A stretch of DNA of 64,000 nucleotides from Lineus longissimus (GCF_910592395.1 NC_088308.1:29031501-29095500); one strand, 5' to 3'. Shown: positions 1 to 12,071, counted from the stretch's first letter. Notes: generated by a model from the letters alone, not told the origin. Numbers and translations are program-made.

Positions 1-2254
1 CCTCAATATAATAACACGTAAATGACCCAGTGCAAATTCTCGTTCCCACTGTATTACTTTCAAGTAAGCCTCTGGCACAACATTGACAGAACGTATGGTT
101 TGTAATCACTTTCCGTCCAACTATCAAATATATGTCCGATTCTCACCAGTTCATTATTCGTTTAAGCAATAAACAACTCAGGCCAACTAGTATTTCGTGT
201 TGATATCCGAAAATATAGCGAATAGTTAGCCAATCTCTCCTTGTCTATGAATTGCAAGCCACGGTTTAATAGCAACCACGCAGACTTCTGCTGAACGCTA
301 ACGGACTGACAGGATAAGACACAAGTAGGCAAGAGTTCTTGTTATGCTTTTTTACGAAACAAACAAAATGAGCCAAATTTTGTTCTGACAGTTGGGGTTC
401 CTTTGCAAGCTCAGATCACTAAACCAGAGTTTTTTTGTCGAAGCAATAGTTTCCACCTACCGGTAACCCAGCCGTGATGATAGAAGTCGCTCACAGAATC
501 TGATAGCAAATGTTTTCTTAAGTCAGCCTCGGAAAGAATACGTCCTAAGGTATCTGTAGCTGTACATATACCTCGAAGCTTCATACAAACCGGCAGCACT
601 TTATATCCTGAACATCCATGCAAAAGCATCGATTCGACACTCCCTTAGATTTGATTGGTCCACAACCAGTCTAACGAATGTCTCGTTCAATCAGTTGGCT
701 GTGATGATTTCAAAAGTAATGTGGGGTCCGTGAACTAATGTGTCCCAAAGGAACAATAAAAAGCAGATAACAGTCTGTCTCAATATATAACACTAAACGT
801 CGACGAGGTGTGATGATAAATCCCTTCTGATAAACACTCATTTCCTCGCATCAATGTCCTCATTGAGTTATAGTACGGGATCAAGCGAGTATCCCAGAAA
901 TGATCAGATTGACATGTATGCAAAAAGTTATCTTTCTCCTTCTCCTTCAGCTCACGACTTTTTATTCCCCAGACAGCCTTTGGCACAGAGCAGCTAGTCT
1001 GACACAGAATCCAATCTCTTAGTACCCGGGGTCGGCTCCTCGTTCAATCTGTCAAGTAGGCAGCCGCGAGGTTAACCGTCTTAACAAAGAAACTTTATCG
1101 CTCTGAGAAGTATTCCATCTCTGAGATACTCGTGAACAATTTAGAAGTGTTTCCTCAACACAAGTCTTATATTTCCACCAAAGAATGTCTGCTTTCCTTC
1201 ACTAAGTGGCTACAGTCAACTGGTTGAGATCAATGGGCAAAACGCTTCCAAGTATCTTCCTTCCCTTCAGAGCCCGAGTCAGAGCGAGCTGCTCAGCGTT
1301 CGCAGCGGACGGATCGTGATCAGTAATAGTTCTCGGACGCCTCAAGCATTTGAACGACATCAGATCCGCCGGCTCGACGCTTAACCTGACCATGATCGCC
1401 TTTCTCAGCGGTGTTCCTGCAGTAGTTCGCTCACGTTCCTTTGACCAGGCTTCCCTGGGAGACAAACTTATACATATTCATCAAATGTCCGTATTGGAAC
1501 GAGCTATGAACACACGGACACGCTTTTGAATACCAACGGCCGTATTCGGGCACGGTCACAAAATCGGACTGTATATCCAACTAAGAAGAAACAGTTATCG
1601 TGTGTCCAACAGATAATGCATACGTCCTTGCATACCGGAAGGAAGAGGAAAAGAAGAAGCTTTGAAAATCCTCCCGAGATTACAGGTTGCTACTGTTGCT
1701 CAAATAGAGTAGTTTTTCAAAAAAAGGTTTCTATAACCGCCAACAACGTACATTGTACTGTACACACTAGGAACGCCAATGTCACTTCACTGCCGGAGGT
1801 ACAGTCTCGTAAAATACGTTACCTTCACTTATCGGGGTAGGTAACACTCAGGTAACATTGGTGAAAGCCTTGGAAGCATAATTTTTTCCAGCCGCCACAT
1901 TTCACCTTGGGGATGTTTTTGAAACTGAGAAGCCCATCAACCATCAGCGGTTGTCATTTTTTATTAGCCTCACATGGCCCTCGTGATTCACGCTGCTGAA
2001 ACTGAAATAGCTCCAGTCACTTCATTACCTGTAGCTTCAATGGAGGTGAAAGCAATGTTCTTCTGCATCCGAAAGAAGTACGAAGGCTGCTAAATAGCTA
2101 TCTTTTGACTTGATCATTGAATGGTCGATTAATGGGAGTCGCAATGAAGCTGCATGACCCAATGTTCTTCCCCATCCGCTTAGTAGAGTTAGTTGAAATG
2201 ATCCAATAACATTCTGAATTATACGAATATCCATTAGATGTAAACAAGACCTTG
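1..2254. other. Leading region without a supported gene
   Basis: I see no convincing gene here. Open frames are short and lack matched splice sites or recognisable domains. The best is a minus-strand frame at 1202-1465 (87 residues, balanced composition), which I cannot assign. No tandem array or clear mobile element was found before the tRNA-like piece near 2255. Confidence 0.5.
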
Positions 2255-2330
2255 GTCTAGACTCGAACCAGTGACCTTAAGGTTCAAGGGTGGCATCCTT
2301 TATGGCCAATATACATGCGTATCAATCCAT
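2255..2330 (-). repeat. tRNA-derived repeat fragment
   Basis: Read on the minus strand, this stretch contains a good RNA polymerase III A box (TGGCCATAAAGG) followed about 30 nt later by a B-box-like GGTTCGAGTCT. The arms do not fold into a convincing cloverleaf: the T stem and acceptor stem pair poorly. I read it as the head of a SINE or a tRNA pseudogene rather than a functional tRNA. Confidence 0.4.
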
Positions 2331-2821
2331 TAGGCGTTGTATTCAACTCAGCAAAAGCTCAGCCCAGGTGTTATTTCAAGTACATGTATATTATTTTGCG
2401 TCCATGGTAGTCTGTCAAAGCAGCTGGTTCGTTAATTAACCTACTTAATGCTTACCGGTGCCTATCTATTCCTTTATCGAATGATATTATTCTTTTGATC
2501 TTCAACTGTACGGTGATCGATATGTCATCAGAGTCAATGATAAGCAAAAATAGCTTCATTTGCCGATCGTTCCGGCGTTGACGGACCGTTGTGCGAGCGG
2601 CGATCTAACGTCGAGTGATTTTTGTCGCTATTCAAATATTCAGGATCAATGTGGTCCCGAGGCAAATAGAAACAAAATTCCTGGCGCAAAGTACTCCTGA
2701 GGGAAATTATGGAAAACATCACCACACGCGTGAAACATCACCACACACATGAGACATCCCACCGATTTGTCGTAGTGGACTCAATGAACAGCGCGAAGAA
2801 AACTACAGTCGCATCGATCAC

Positions 2822-3055
2822 TTGGTGGCAGGGGGCAGCGGCCTCATGATCAGGAGGTCGTGGGTTCGACTCCCGGCCGAGTCACTCCTTGGTTCCCCGA
2901 CTGGTCAAGTTCAAGTGAACGCCTTCTGGTTGCTCCTTGAAACCCCTGATTGATTTCTGTGGAGACCGGCCGGGGTAATAATTTGATATCCCACAGCGCT
3001 TTAACAGTTCCGTTACTGAGCAGCGCTATATAAATGCGTGACATTATTATATTGG
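2822..3055 (+). mobile_element. tRNA-derived SINE
   Basis: The 5' part is tRNA-like, with a near-perfect B box (GGGTTCGACTCCCG) at about 2872-2885 and an A-box-like GGCAGCGGCC upstream. A unique body of about 130 nt follows, then the tail CAGCGCTATATAAATGCG and an ATT-rich end. The same GCGCTATATAA tail occurs at the 3' end of the LINE fragment near 53915, which suggests this SINE borrows the 3' end of that LINE family. It is non-autonomous and encodes no protein. Confidence 0.7.
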
Positions 3056-4258
3056 TGGAGTAGCCTATAGCGGGTGGACTGTTGGTGGAGAAACGGAAAG
3101 CGTAACATGATCGACATCAGGACGAAACGGCGGAAACTGAACCGATTTGACTCGACCTTTTCGGAAGGAGCACGCGATCCACTATAGGCCTGAGTAGGAG
3201 GTAGGAGATAGGAGTATAAAAAAATGAATCTCTGGAGGAACCTAGCCAATGAAATCATCAACATTCTCAGCCGTAGGTATCTTAGAGCATCTCGGGAGCC
3301 TTTTCTTCCGAGGAAGTGGCTATCGCTGGCAAAGCCTTCCATCAGCAAGAGCAAGGCCACTATCACCATCCCCTTTTATAACAAAATGCAAGTGGTCAAC
3401 GAAACCATTTACCATGCAGCGTGACCCAGTCCTCACACTTCCATTGTGGTGTCAGATAATGTGCTCTATGGTTTATCTATTCACGAGGCTTGAATATTCA
3501 TATGGAGGTTGCCTCTTTTATCACTTCACTGACAGCAACCATCAATTAGGCCTGATTGCTATTAGTATCATGACTTCCTTTAGCGACTACAACGACCCGG
3601 TCGTTACTCTCATTAATAGAAAGGCAATATCAGAGTTCCGGAGTTTGCTGAAGAAATGCCTTCTTATGCACTTTACATACAGTTAGATGCCAAGGACAGG
3701 ATACCAAAGGTCTTTACAGGCCAGCACAATACAAATACATCTTTCCAACGATAGTGCCACGGTAAAAAAACTAAAGACAGTCGACATACCGAAAGAATAC
3801 CACTCTGGACCATAAGCAATAAGCTACATGTACTGGTAATCATACCACTACATTCCGCAGCACCAGTCTGTCTTCAGCAGAATTGTTTCAAATGTCCCGA
3901 GTCGATAAAAGACTTGATTTACCAAGAATTGATGAAATTCTACGTCCGATCCACTCTCGCACTCTCTACGACAAGTTGTCAATATGAAGCTACGGCCAGG
4001 AAAATGGAGCTCAGGGTTGGTGTTGATTAGCCGTATCCTAGGCAACATTCCCATGTTGACAACCCTCTTGGAATACTTGATATCGAATGGCCGAACGACC
4101 ATAAGGCAATTCAGATACTGGTGAAGTCAATAACAGTCTTCCTTACAGCATGTAGATACATGGCATGCATGTAGGGCGGAACCTGTCAAGAGTCACAAAC
4201 AGCTTAAGGATATCTGTGCAGTTAACAAAGTGAGCCTCAAACTGATTTAGAACACATT
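3056..4258. other. Intergenic region with unassigned open frames
   Basis: No gene is supported. The plus-strand frame 3249-3686 ends in a segment (NDPVVTLINRKAISEF) that resembles the TM7/helix-8 junction of rhodopsin-like GPCRs, but nothing upstream in the frame looks like transmembrane helices. A minus-strand frame at 3848-4102 (84 residues, ATG start) has a plausible amino-acid composition but no domain I recognise. Both may be relics or chance. Confidence 0.4.
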
Positions 4259-4264
4259 TTTATT
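4259..4264 (-). terminator. Polyadenylation signal for MRPS34
   Basis: TTTATT on the plus strand is AATAAA on the minus strand, about 150 nt after the MRPS34 stop codon and in the right orientation. Confidence 0.5.
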
Positions 4265-4413
4265 GATAAATGTAAACAAACAATTATTTGTCTATCAAAC
4301 TACAAGTCCAATGAGCACATCAGCCAAACAACACAGGCAAATGTCCTTACTGTCTTTGAGGCAAGTCTTTCACTTGAGGAACCAAGTTCATCCATCATGA
4401 TTTGTTTTTAGAT

Positions 4414-5362
4414 TCAAGTCTCACTAGATTTCCCAATACTTTCACTTGATTTGACAAGCTCAGGAAACAAGATGGGTAACTGGTCTGTCCTGTCCTCTCG
4501 CACATATAAGTTCAAAACTGATTCTCTTGGGACTATCTCCATTTTGGGTGGAGTCAACAAGTTCATTTCTTGCATTAGCATTCTGCCGAGCAGTGGTGGA
4601 TAATCCACCTCCTTTGGGATTATTCTTGGCTCTCTCTTTGGTGCGTCTTGCTTCTTTATCTCAGCCTCCTCATCCTTGTGTATTAGCCTCCAATCTGGCT
4701 TGTAGCCTGTAGTGATTCTTTCCTCCTCTGGAATCTTTACACCTCGGAACACCCTCTTAGCAAATGCGCGACCATGACGGAGAGTCTGGAAAGGGGAGAT
4801 GAAGAGATTACGTTTCTGGTCTATCATTTCATTACTTTTACCATTGTCATTCTTTGTCTCTGGCCTCTTCCCCATCCAATCAAATGGCCAAAGACAATCA
4901 CCAGCCTTATGCTATACAGAGGTAACTTTCCAACATTTGTCCAATGCCTCCTCGATCACTACCAAATTTCATAGGCACAACCAGGCCCGAAGAGCGTTGT
5001 AAATTCGTTGTAAGTGCTGCCACCTACCCACAAACAATAACACTTCGAGATGGATGAAAAGTGAGATTTTGAACACATTTAATCATCAAAAGGTACGCAG
5101 AATGAACGACGAAACTCCCCTCTTTCTTGTCTCGGGCAACTTAAGTAGAACAAAAACAGCTGAATGGATCACAACTCACCTTGTCACTCATGTCAGGGGT
5201 GGACTTTGTGATGGTGTAGTAGGAGGGTTCAGGATATCGATTGTAAAACGACTCCCTGATCACCATTCGACCGACTCCAAAATTTTTCAGCTGACACAAT
5301 ATCTCATACAGTGTCTTGCCGTAATATATACCGGCTGAGCGCCCAATATATTGGATAGACAT
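4414..5362 (-). CDS. MRPS34: Mitochondrial small ribosomal subunit protein mS34 (MRPS34)
   Basis: This protein is a metazoan-specific subunit of the mitochondrial 28S ribosomal subunit and acts in the mitochondrial matrix in translation. There are two coding exons: 5362-5180, starting ATG (MSIQYIGR) with donor AAG|GTGAGT, and 4785-4414, with acceptor CCTTTCCAG and a TGA stop. They join in phase 0 and give 184 residues, against about 218 in human. Family blocks are clear: GKTLYEILCQLKNFGVGR near residues 15-32, then YPEPSYY, a GYKPDWRLIHKDEEAE block matching the human DWRLVPKHEEEA region, and DYPPLLGRML matching YPPLLRAM. The N-terminus matches the short invertebrate form rather than the mammalian extension. 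An acceptor-like TTTCGCAG at about 5371 just upstream suggests a 5' UTR intron. The neighbouring minus-strand LRRC14-like gene is transcribed toward it. Confidence 0.9.
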
Positions 5363-5369
5363 GGCAGAA

Positions 5370-5779
5370 ACTGCGAAAATATTAGAGAAATTTTTGAAAG
5401 GTCACGTTTTCATGGTCGCAGCCATATGCAAATTGTTTTCTCCACAATTTGGATTCTTTCCATTTCGGCCGCAATCCTCTCTGGAAAGAACATTGATAAC
5501 CAGCTGGTTGAGTCAACATCAGCTGGGCCGATGGTGGACTCGATCCTCCTGGGGGAGTCCATTTCGTCACCCTGATCGTATTTCCTTATTGAGACAGGAA
5601 GAAGTCGATCCACTGCGTCTGGAGTGTAGTCCGATGTGATATCAATTTACTATTTTGATTGATGGGGCAAATGCATAGGCAAATGACTCTTCCTGCTGGA
5701 TAGGGCAAAGTTGTTTACAACTATGGTTGTCAGTTCCAAAATGATTCCAAAAACAACACTGTTACAAGCAATGAAATCA
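5370..5779. other. MRPS34 upstream flank or 5' UTR intron
   Basis: This is the gap between the MRPS34 start and the 3' end of the LRRC14-like gene. A minus-strand frame at 5613-5410 (about 67 residues, balanced composition) is unassigned; it ends before the acceptor-like site at 5371 and is out of register with MRPS34. The promoter of MRPS34 must lie here, but I see no distinctive element. Confidence 0.4.
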
Positions 5780-5785
5780 TTTATT
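5780..5785 (-). terminator. Polyadenylation signal for the LRRC14-like gene
   Basis: TTTATT on the plus strand (AATAAA on the minus strand) lies about 225 nt past the LRRC14-like stop codon, in the right orientation. Confidence 0.5.
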
Positions 5786-6009
5786 TGTTCCAAGCAATTT
5801 GCATACGTTAATAGGACTTTGATTGGTCAATGACAGAATACAGCTATTACCCAGCTTGGACTATTCAGTGGCACAACATCAGGGACAAGCATGCTTTGTA
5901 CCCATTTAATGTGTTGTCCAAAGATGATTTGTTTTGTCAGAGTCTGTAGAGGATGTATGATTTAAACCACACAAATCGTCCAAGCATGACGTTCTTAAGA
6001 AGACTCCCC

Positions 6010-8453
6010 TTATTCATAGTCAGTAAATGCAAGTCGAGCCAGTGAACCTTTGGAGCGAAGAATCTGTTCAAACTTCAAACAAAATGCTGTCTTATGCCAC
6101 ACATTAGCCTCCATCAGCTCCTCTTCATAAACATTGAAATCCTCAAAGTCGACTGGGAAAGTCATTTTCAGAGCACACAGGGATGTGAGGGCAGCAAAGT
6201 ACTTGACACAGCTCATCACATTAGCAGCAGTAAACCTATTATCAGTCAGGTTGATGTACAGGAGCCTCGAGAACGTCTGTAATACTGGGGACAAGGTGGC
6301 TAAGTTGGCATCATTCAACTTACAACCTTCCATTTCAACAATTCGAACCTGATTTTGACAAGCTTTGAGAACCTTGGTAAGACTAGTGCAACATGTGCTC
6401 AAGTTGTTTTCACCGATGTCCAATTCTTCAATAGTTGTGATGTGATGTGAGCTCGCCAGGTAAACAAGGTCCACTTCCTTCAAGCAGCATCCACTCAGGT
6501 TAAGGTACAACAACGGGCTTTGCACAGCCGAGAGAATTTGCCGTACATTCTCTCGGACCCAGTTATTACTCAAGTCTAATCTTTGTAGATTCGGTAACTC
6601 CTTGAATATGGCACACAAACTCTCCACAGCTTTAGGGTTATGAGGAAGGACAATACTGTTACAAGAAAGATCCAAGCTGACGAGATTCGTGAGTCGACAG
6701 AAGGATGGCTGCATTCGAATGAGGCTATCACCGGTGAGCGACGTGAATTGTAGGCGAAGACCAGTAGCAACCTTCAAAACAAGAGAAAGACAAGGCTCAG
6801 TACTGAAAATCAGGATGAAAATAACTGATATCACACTAGTCTCTCCTTATCTTGCAAGTAGGAACGTCTTTGGCAATTTCTGTCAACTGCACAATGTTAT
6901 AACAGACATAATCTGACACAGTCTTTCCATGTACACTGACCTCTTCATTGAGTTGATCCATAAGCATCATAACACTGGTCTCCCCAAGGCAAGAGATGTC
7001 AACCTTGTCCACAAGAACTTTGAGGTTAGTCTCTGCAAGCTTCGATAGTTGTAATGCCTTCACTAGTTCTTTCATAATCTCCTCTGTCTTGACATAAACA
7101 TCAAGCTTTATCATAACTGAAATTGAGGATTGAGGATATATCAACACTTCAGTAAAGACATGCATACTGATAGAATAAAGGACATCTGTCTCTAGCCTGA
7201 CCTACATTATACTGTAAACACAGTCCAGAGCTGTTCTGACTTCTGCCGGGGCTGTGGTCACTGATCAGCTGTACTGACTGCCATACATCTTCATCACTGG
7301 CCTACAACTGTACTGTCAAGACAGGTCAGATCCATCCAACTTCCATGAGAGTAACGGCTGCCAACACTCACCTACTGTGAACACAGCCCAGAGCCGCCTG
7401 ACTTTCAAGACATTGACAGTGAGGGGCTGCCAACACTGACCTACTAACTGTCGAACTTCCATGACAGTACAGTGGTAGATGACATGAAGACTTCTGGTGA
7501 TGTCTTCTCTAACAGTAACAACTGTCTCTAGAGATGTCTCAAAGAACAATCTGCCTACTTACACGATTCATCTGGAAATGTTTGTCGAAAGTCGTATTTA
7601 TTGGTGGCAAGGTGTGGTATCTGACTAGCTGTCTCATTGTACAAGTGGATGATCTCCCGCTGACGACTCTCATTAGAAATCAAGAGGCAGTGGGTGCACA
7701 GGTAATGGGTAACAACTTCAGCTGGAAAAAGAGAAAACATCTCGTTGGTTTCATGTCTTGCAAACAAAGGTGAAAGCTATGGCTCCAACCAAACTGAGGC
7801 TCTTCTCGGGCTTGCGATCTTTCTCTCATTTCTTTCTGTGTGATAAATCACATTTTTTCTCGTCCCTCCCATCTGACTTCATACATTGCAGTGCCTAGAA
7901 TTAGGGCTTATTTTAGGTTCTTTCAGAGAGACATCACCTACCCTGAAATGGAAAATGTAACAAGCTAAACTTGTCCTTATAATCCTACTTTCTTACCAGC
8001 TGGAAATCCTGTTAGATCCAAATACTTCAATCTTGTCGGTGCTCGTTTCTTTAAACAGTCCACAAAGTTTGTAACCAAGCAAGTTGTGTATTTCATCGCT
8101 CTCCTTGTCTTCCAAGCCAGCACATTCCTATTGTAGAGAATTGTCACTGGGTCTTTTTCATCAGATACAAACTTGCTCAAGACAAGGGACTGCCAGGGCC
8201 AATGGGAAAGAATAACACTGATAGCTCGGTCCTTCTCCTTTAGGAGTGCAGCCCTCATCAAGTTGACAAAGAGATCATTGGGCACAACGTCTAAAGTGTT
8301 CTTCGTCATTGTGCTATCTTTGACGATGCATTCTGAGCACAGGTCAAGAAGGGGTGTGACCCATCTATCACCACTGGAAATGTCTGACCAGGTGCCATCA
8401 AGATTCACAGGGTACAGTGCCCCCTTACAGTTATTTAAGAAAGTGGTATCCAT
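6010..8453 (-). CDS. LRRC14/PRAME-family leucine-rich repeat protein
   Basis: Four coding exons on the minus strand (8453-7997, 7721-7563, 7116-6851, 6771-6010) join in frame to give about 547 residues. I chose the ATG at 8453 (MDTTFLNNC); the frame upstream has no ATG, and an acceptor at 8481 indicates a 5' UTR exon. Residues 34-46 (PLLDLCSECIVKD) resemble the BC-box region of PRAME, and HWPWQSLVLSKF near 84-95 matches the family's AWPF block, followed by YLDLTGF. The C-terminal half carries leucine-rich repeats (LVSLDLSCNSI, LQRLDLSNNW, IEELDIGENNL, LLYINLTDNRF) and a family-typical FPVDFEDF near the end. PRAME and LRRC14 bind CUL2-elongin complexes, and LRRC14 is reported to bind IKK-beta; a cullin-adaptor role here is inference. 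The third intron has no good GT donor: the frame-compatible junction reads CAAG|ATAAGG. Confidence 0.82.
7199..7500. repeat. Imperfect duplicated segments in an intron of the LRRC14-like gene
   Basis: Diverged copies recur: TACTGTAAACACAGTCCAGA near 7210 and TACTGTGAACACAGCCCAGA near 7372, and CTGCCAACACTCACCTACT near 7357 and CTGCCAACACTGACCTACT near 7428. The spacing is uneven, so this is a decayed tandem array rather than a clean minisatellite. It lies in the intron between the second and third coding exons. Confidence 0.55.
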
Positions 8454-8480
8454 GTTGTCTCTGTTCCCCAATCAAAGCAT

Positions 8481-9144
8481 CTGCAAAAAAAACAATATTG
8501 AGTTATTCACCAAATTGTGGATAAGAAAATATGCATAAAAATGATATGCCCATTTAGCAGTTGTAATAAGTGTAGCAATAGCATGTGTCACGTAAGTCTT
8601 GTAGCCAAAACCACCAGAGCTGATCAGGGAAAAGGAAGGATCTTACTCTTCTTAAATCTTTGGCCTTGCTGCATGTCTCTGGGGCGGCGCCGATACAATG
8701 GCAATGCCAGTGGTGGACACTCAGAAGGATGCTATAGTACAAGGATGACCATACCCTTCATCAATCCAGTCCAACTTGAGTGACTTGAGTATGAATGAAC
8801 ATGAATAGCCCAGAATTTGAATGACGAATTTTTGGTCTAATGGATTCTTCCGATTCAAGCCTTTCTTAGGGAAAAAAACCCAGTTTTCTTTCTCAAGATG
8901 ACTGGAGCTAAACGCTTAATGAACAATTAAGACAATTGATAGGCGAACACTTTATTCAGATGCAATACCTGACATAGTCTGATGTTGACTTTTCGTTTCC
9001 AATATGGACGGTAGGCAAATTATACCGTGAATCGAGGAGACTTTCAGTAGTGCTGCTATCTAACGAAAAAATTAAAAACTACTTTTCGAGAATTATTGAC
9101 GAATCAGCGACGAGAATTCCAGACTTTTTACCCGAAGCTGCAAG
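8481..9144. promoter_or_regulatory. Divergent promoter region, LRRC14-like / ATPAF2
   Basis: The 0.66 kb between the coding starts of the minus-strand LRRC14-like gene and plus-strand ATPAF2 must hold both promoters. The acceptor TTTTTTGCAG at about 8481 on the minus strand marks a 5' UTR intron of the LRRC14-like gene, so its transcription start lies farther right, closer to ATPAF2. I see no canonical TATA box. Bidirectional use is inferred from the arrangement. Confidence 0.5.
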
Positions 9145-11815
9145 ATGTCTGCGCCCATGATTAGAACGTGTCTAACGAATAGTTATAGATTTTCCCCTAA
9201 AGTATCTCTTTTTCAGGTTTCGTGTAGTTTAAAAACCCCTTACACAAAAGCAATAAAGCGAAGCTATAGTAGTGTGAAAGGTAAATTGCAATATGATGCT
9301 TTGGATGTGATCTTTTTTAATGTTTTGTGATCTGCTCGTATGTCTAGGGCCTGCCCATGTATGTTATGTATTGCAGGCTAGGCTACATACAGTCCTGATC
9401 ATATTAATAATATTAATATCAACACCTTCTTCATTCAATATCTCCCAAACAGCGCACCAATAATCCAATGCGGTTTTCAGGATATTATCAGAAATCTTTT
9501 TTTCTATCTAATCATTATGACAGGAATGCGAATGCATGAGATGAGTCTTTCATTATGTAATGAGCCAATTAAAAAACCCTTTCAAAAAAACTTTTTTATT
9601 TCCAACTATTTTTGAAATTTTTTTCACTGGAACAATAGTACACAAAATTCTAAGAATACTGACAAAAAATTATCAAAATCGAACGAATCGTCGACTCCTA
9701 GTCCTTGGGCTATGTCAGGACTTTGTTTTTCATCAATTTCTAAAGACAGCATCAACGTCAACATGTTCTTTGTATTCTATTTTGCAGAGGTGAAACGCTT
9801 TTACAAGAATGTATCCATCTCACAAGCCAATAATGGTAAGTCAGTCAATCACTGGTACCAGATAGATTTCATTATGGTAAAGGTGTAATAACTATGTTCC
9901 CCCTAAGTTCACGCTGTTGCATCTGCAGTGGGAATTCATAACGGCTGTATTGGACCTAAGTTTGTTAGGGTAAATCATCTAGAAATTATGTAAGTTCTTC
10001 CCGGTATAATACGAATTGTTTGAATTTGCAGGGGGATACGAAGTGAATCTGGATCAAAGGAAGCTGAAGACTCCACTGGGGAAGTTGTTTGTGGTTCCCA
10101 ATGAAGCCCTAGCATTAGCAGTTGAGACTGAATGGGATGCTCAGGAAGATGTCATCAGGAGACACACCATGCATCTGGTGAGTTGTTAGATTCTGACTTC
10201 ATTCTTGGGTATTGTCTGATTAGATCAGATTATCATGTCATAGTGGAAACCATGAAATATCTTAGAAGTATTTCAATGGTATTCAAGTAAAGTGATATGG
10301 TAGGTTTGTTTTATTTCACTCTAATAATTCATTCTCTTCCAGACTCACCTCTGTAACACTGCCATTGACAGGCCAACCCAGAGGGACAAGGCGACTGTTG
10401 CTGGAGGCATTTTAGAGTATCTCAACACTGACACTATCTGGTAAGTACTTCAACATGAGTTCAAACTTTATTCCTGAAAGAACATGTATGGTTTAGAAAG
10501 CCTCGACATCATCTGTAGGATCTGAAGCTGGAAAAGGCATTTCAAGAGTTGTGTGATGTCGCAGACAAAGACCATTCAATTTCATAACTGTATGAGGTTG
10601 TCTTGTCACACATGTTGTTTGTGTGATATTGTTTATCATTGATCGATATTAGTATTCATCACTTCTCCTCTTGTTTTCAGTTACCGCACTGATGAGCCAC
10701 CAGAGTTAGCAGAAAGGCAAGAACAAGAATGGTCTCCTTTTATAGATTGGATGGAAGACAGGTTGGTATGTTTGATCAAGTGCATGGAGAGTGACCTGTG
10801 CCGTCTTGCAGGTCATACTGTTAATCTCTAAAGTGCCGTGACTTCCTGCAATCATAATAAAATTGCCAAGACTTTTCTTTATATGTTGTAAAAATATATT
10901 GATGTTATTTTATCTATGTGCACCCTATTGTACATAAAGCAACATGTCAACATGTCAACGTTGTAGGCTAACATACTTTCTAACCACTGGGCCCTGGTTG
11001 TTATGTCACATTCTTATCACCATTTTCAGGTACAACATCAACGTCCCTGTCACATGCGGTTTGTCGACATCTGAGCTTCCTGAGAACACCAGGAATGTCT
11101 TACACCAACATTTGTTATCTCAGTCAGACTGGGCAATAATAGGTGAGTTTAAAGTGGCCACAGTCATGTATTTTACTGTCATTGTCTGGGAACCAAACTA
11201 ATCCACTGTCCATTCTGAGGATACAGCTGTAAATGATGTCTATATGTGTCACAACCTGAACACATGTCTTATCATTAGTTGTGAAGTGAAGACTCACTAT
11301 CACCACGGGTCTGTTTTTTATTTCATGCTCATCCTCCTTTACAGGCTATCAACAAGTGGTTGAACTGCTCAAGTCTGCAGTCTTAGGATTTGCTCTCTTG
11401 GACAGACATATAGGGGTGGAGACTGCCGTATCTCTGGCAAGATTAGAGCTCCAGTTTCAGGTAGGTGGAAAAAGCCTTGAATGCTAGATTTCCAACTTGA
11501 TCCGATTGAAAGTCAACAACAGATATTTGCTGTCCTCATTTCATACACAAGGATGCTATTGCACAGAATTTATTGAGAAGATAAGATTGTTCATTAGTGA
11601 AGGTTTCCATCCTGAAGTCTGAATGTGGCCTGGATGTGGAATGCTAGTATGACCACACAGCACTATTCTGTTTGACATTTCAGATTGAGCGATGGGGAAA
11701 TGTCGAGTGGGCACATGATGTGGATCTCATGGACCTCCAAACAAAAGTAGCAGCAGCCACTTTATTCGTTCATTTATGTAGTGAAAGTTCAAAGACATTG
11801 CATAAAGGAGGTTAG
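9145..11815 (+). CDS. ATPAF2: ATP synthase F1 complex assembly factor 2 (ATP12)
   Basis: This is the mitochondrial matrix chaperone that binds the F1 alpha subunit during assembly of the F1 sector. Eight exons: 9145-9280, 9788-9835, 10032-10177, 10343-10440, 10681-10761, 11030-11142, 11345-11460 and 11684-11815. They total 870 nt, giving 289 residues, the same length as human ATPAF2. The first exon (MSAPMIRTCL) is basic and serine-rich, as expected of a mitochondrial presequence. Conserved blocks include KRFYKNVSI, GGYEVNLDQRKLKTP, ETEWDAQEDVI, MHLTHLCNTAID and, near the C-terminus, QIERWGNVEWAHDVDL and TLFVHLCSES. All introns are GT-AG; the exon 5 donor (ACAG|GTTGGT) is weak but is the only one that keeps frame. 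Confidence 0.95.
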
Positions 11816-12071
11816 ATAGACAGAGACAGATTGGGACATTATCAGACTGGGAGTATTTATTCTGCAAGGATAGAACCACAAGTGATTTGAAAGAGGAGTC
11901 ACAAGGACAGTCTTATGCAAGACATTACAGCCCCACTGAGTGCGAGTTACCGATACTTCAGCTGTGAGATTTTGTCCATCTCTTCTTGATTGTGCTTGCG
12001 CATAGATGAGTGATTGTTGATTGTTTTTATTGATTTTGTACATTTTGTAAATCAAATGTTAGAAAACTCAA

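Noticed and set aside
1202-1465. Minus-strand 87-codon open frame
   Set aside because: Plausible composition but no recognisable domain, no partner exons and no clear splice sites; not enough to call a gene.
2255-2330. Functional tRNA gene
   Set aside because: A and B boxes are present but the T and acceptor stems do not pair, so a SINE or pseudo-tRNA fits better.
3848-4102. Minus-strand 84-codon open frame with ATG
   Set aside because: No family resemblance and no flanking splice or polyadenylation evidence of its own.
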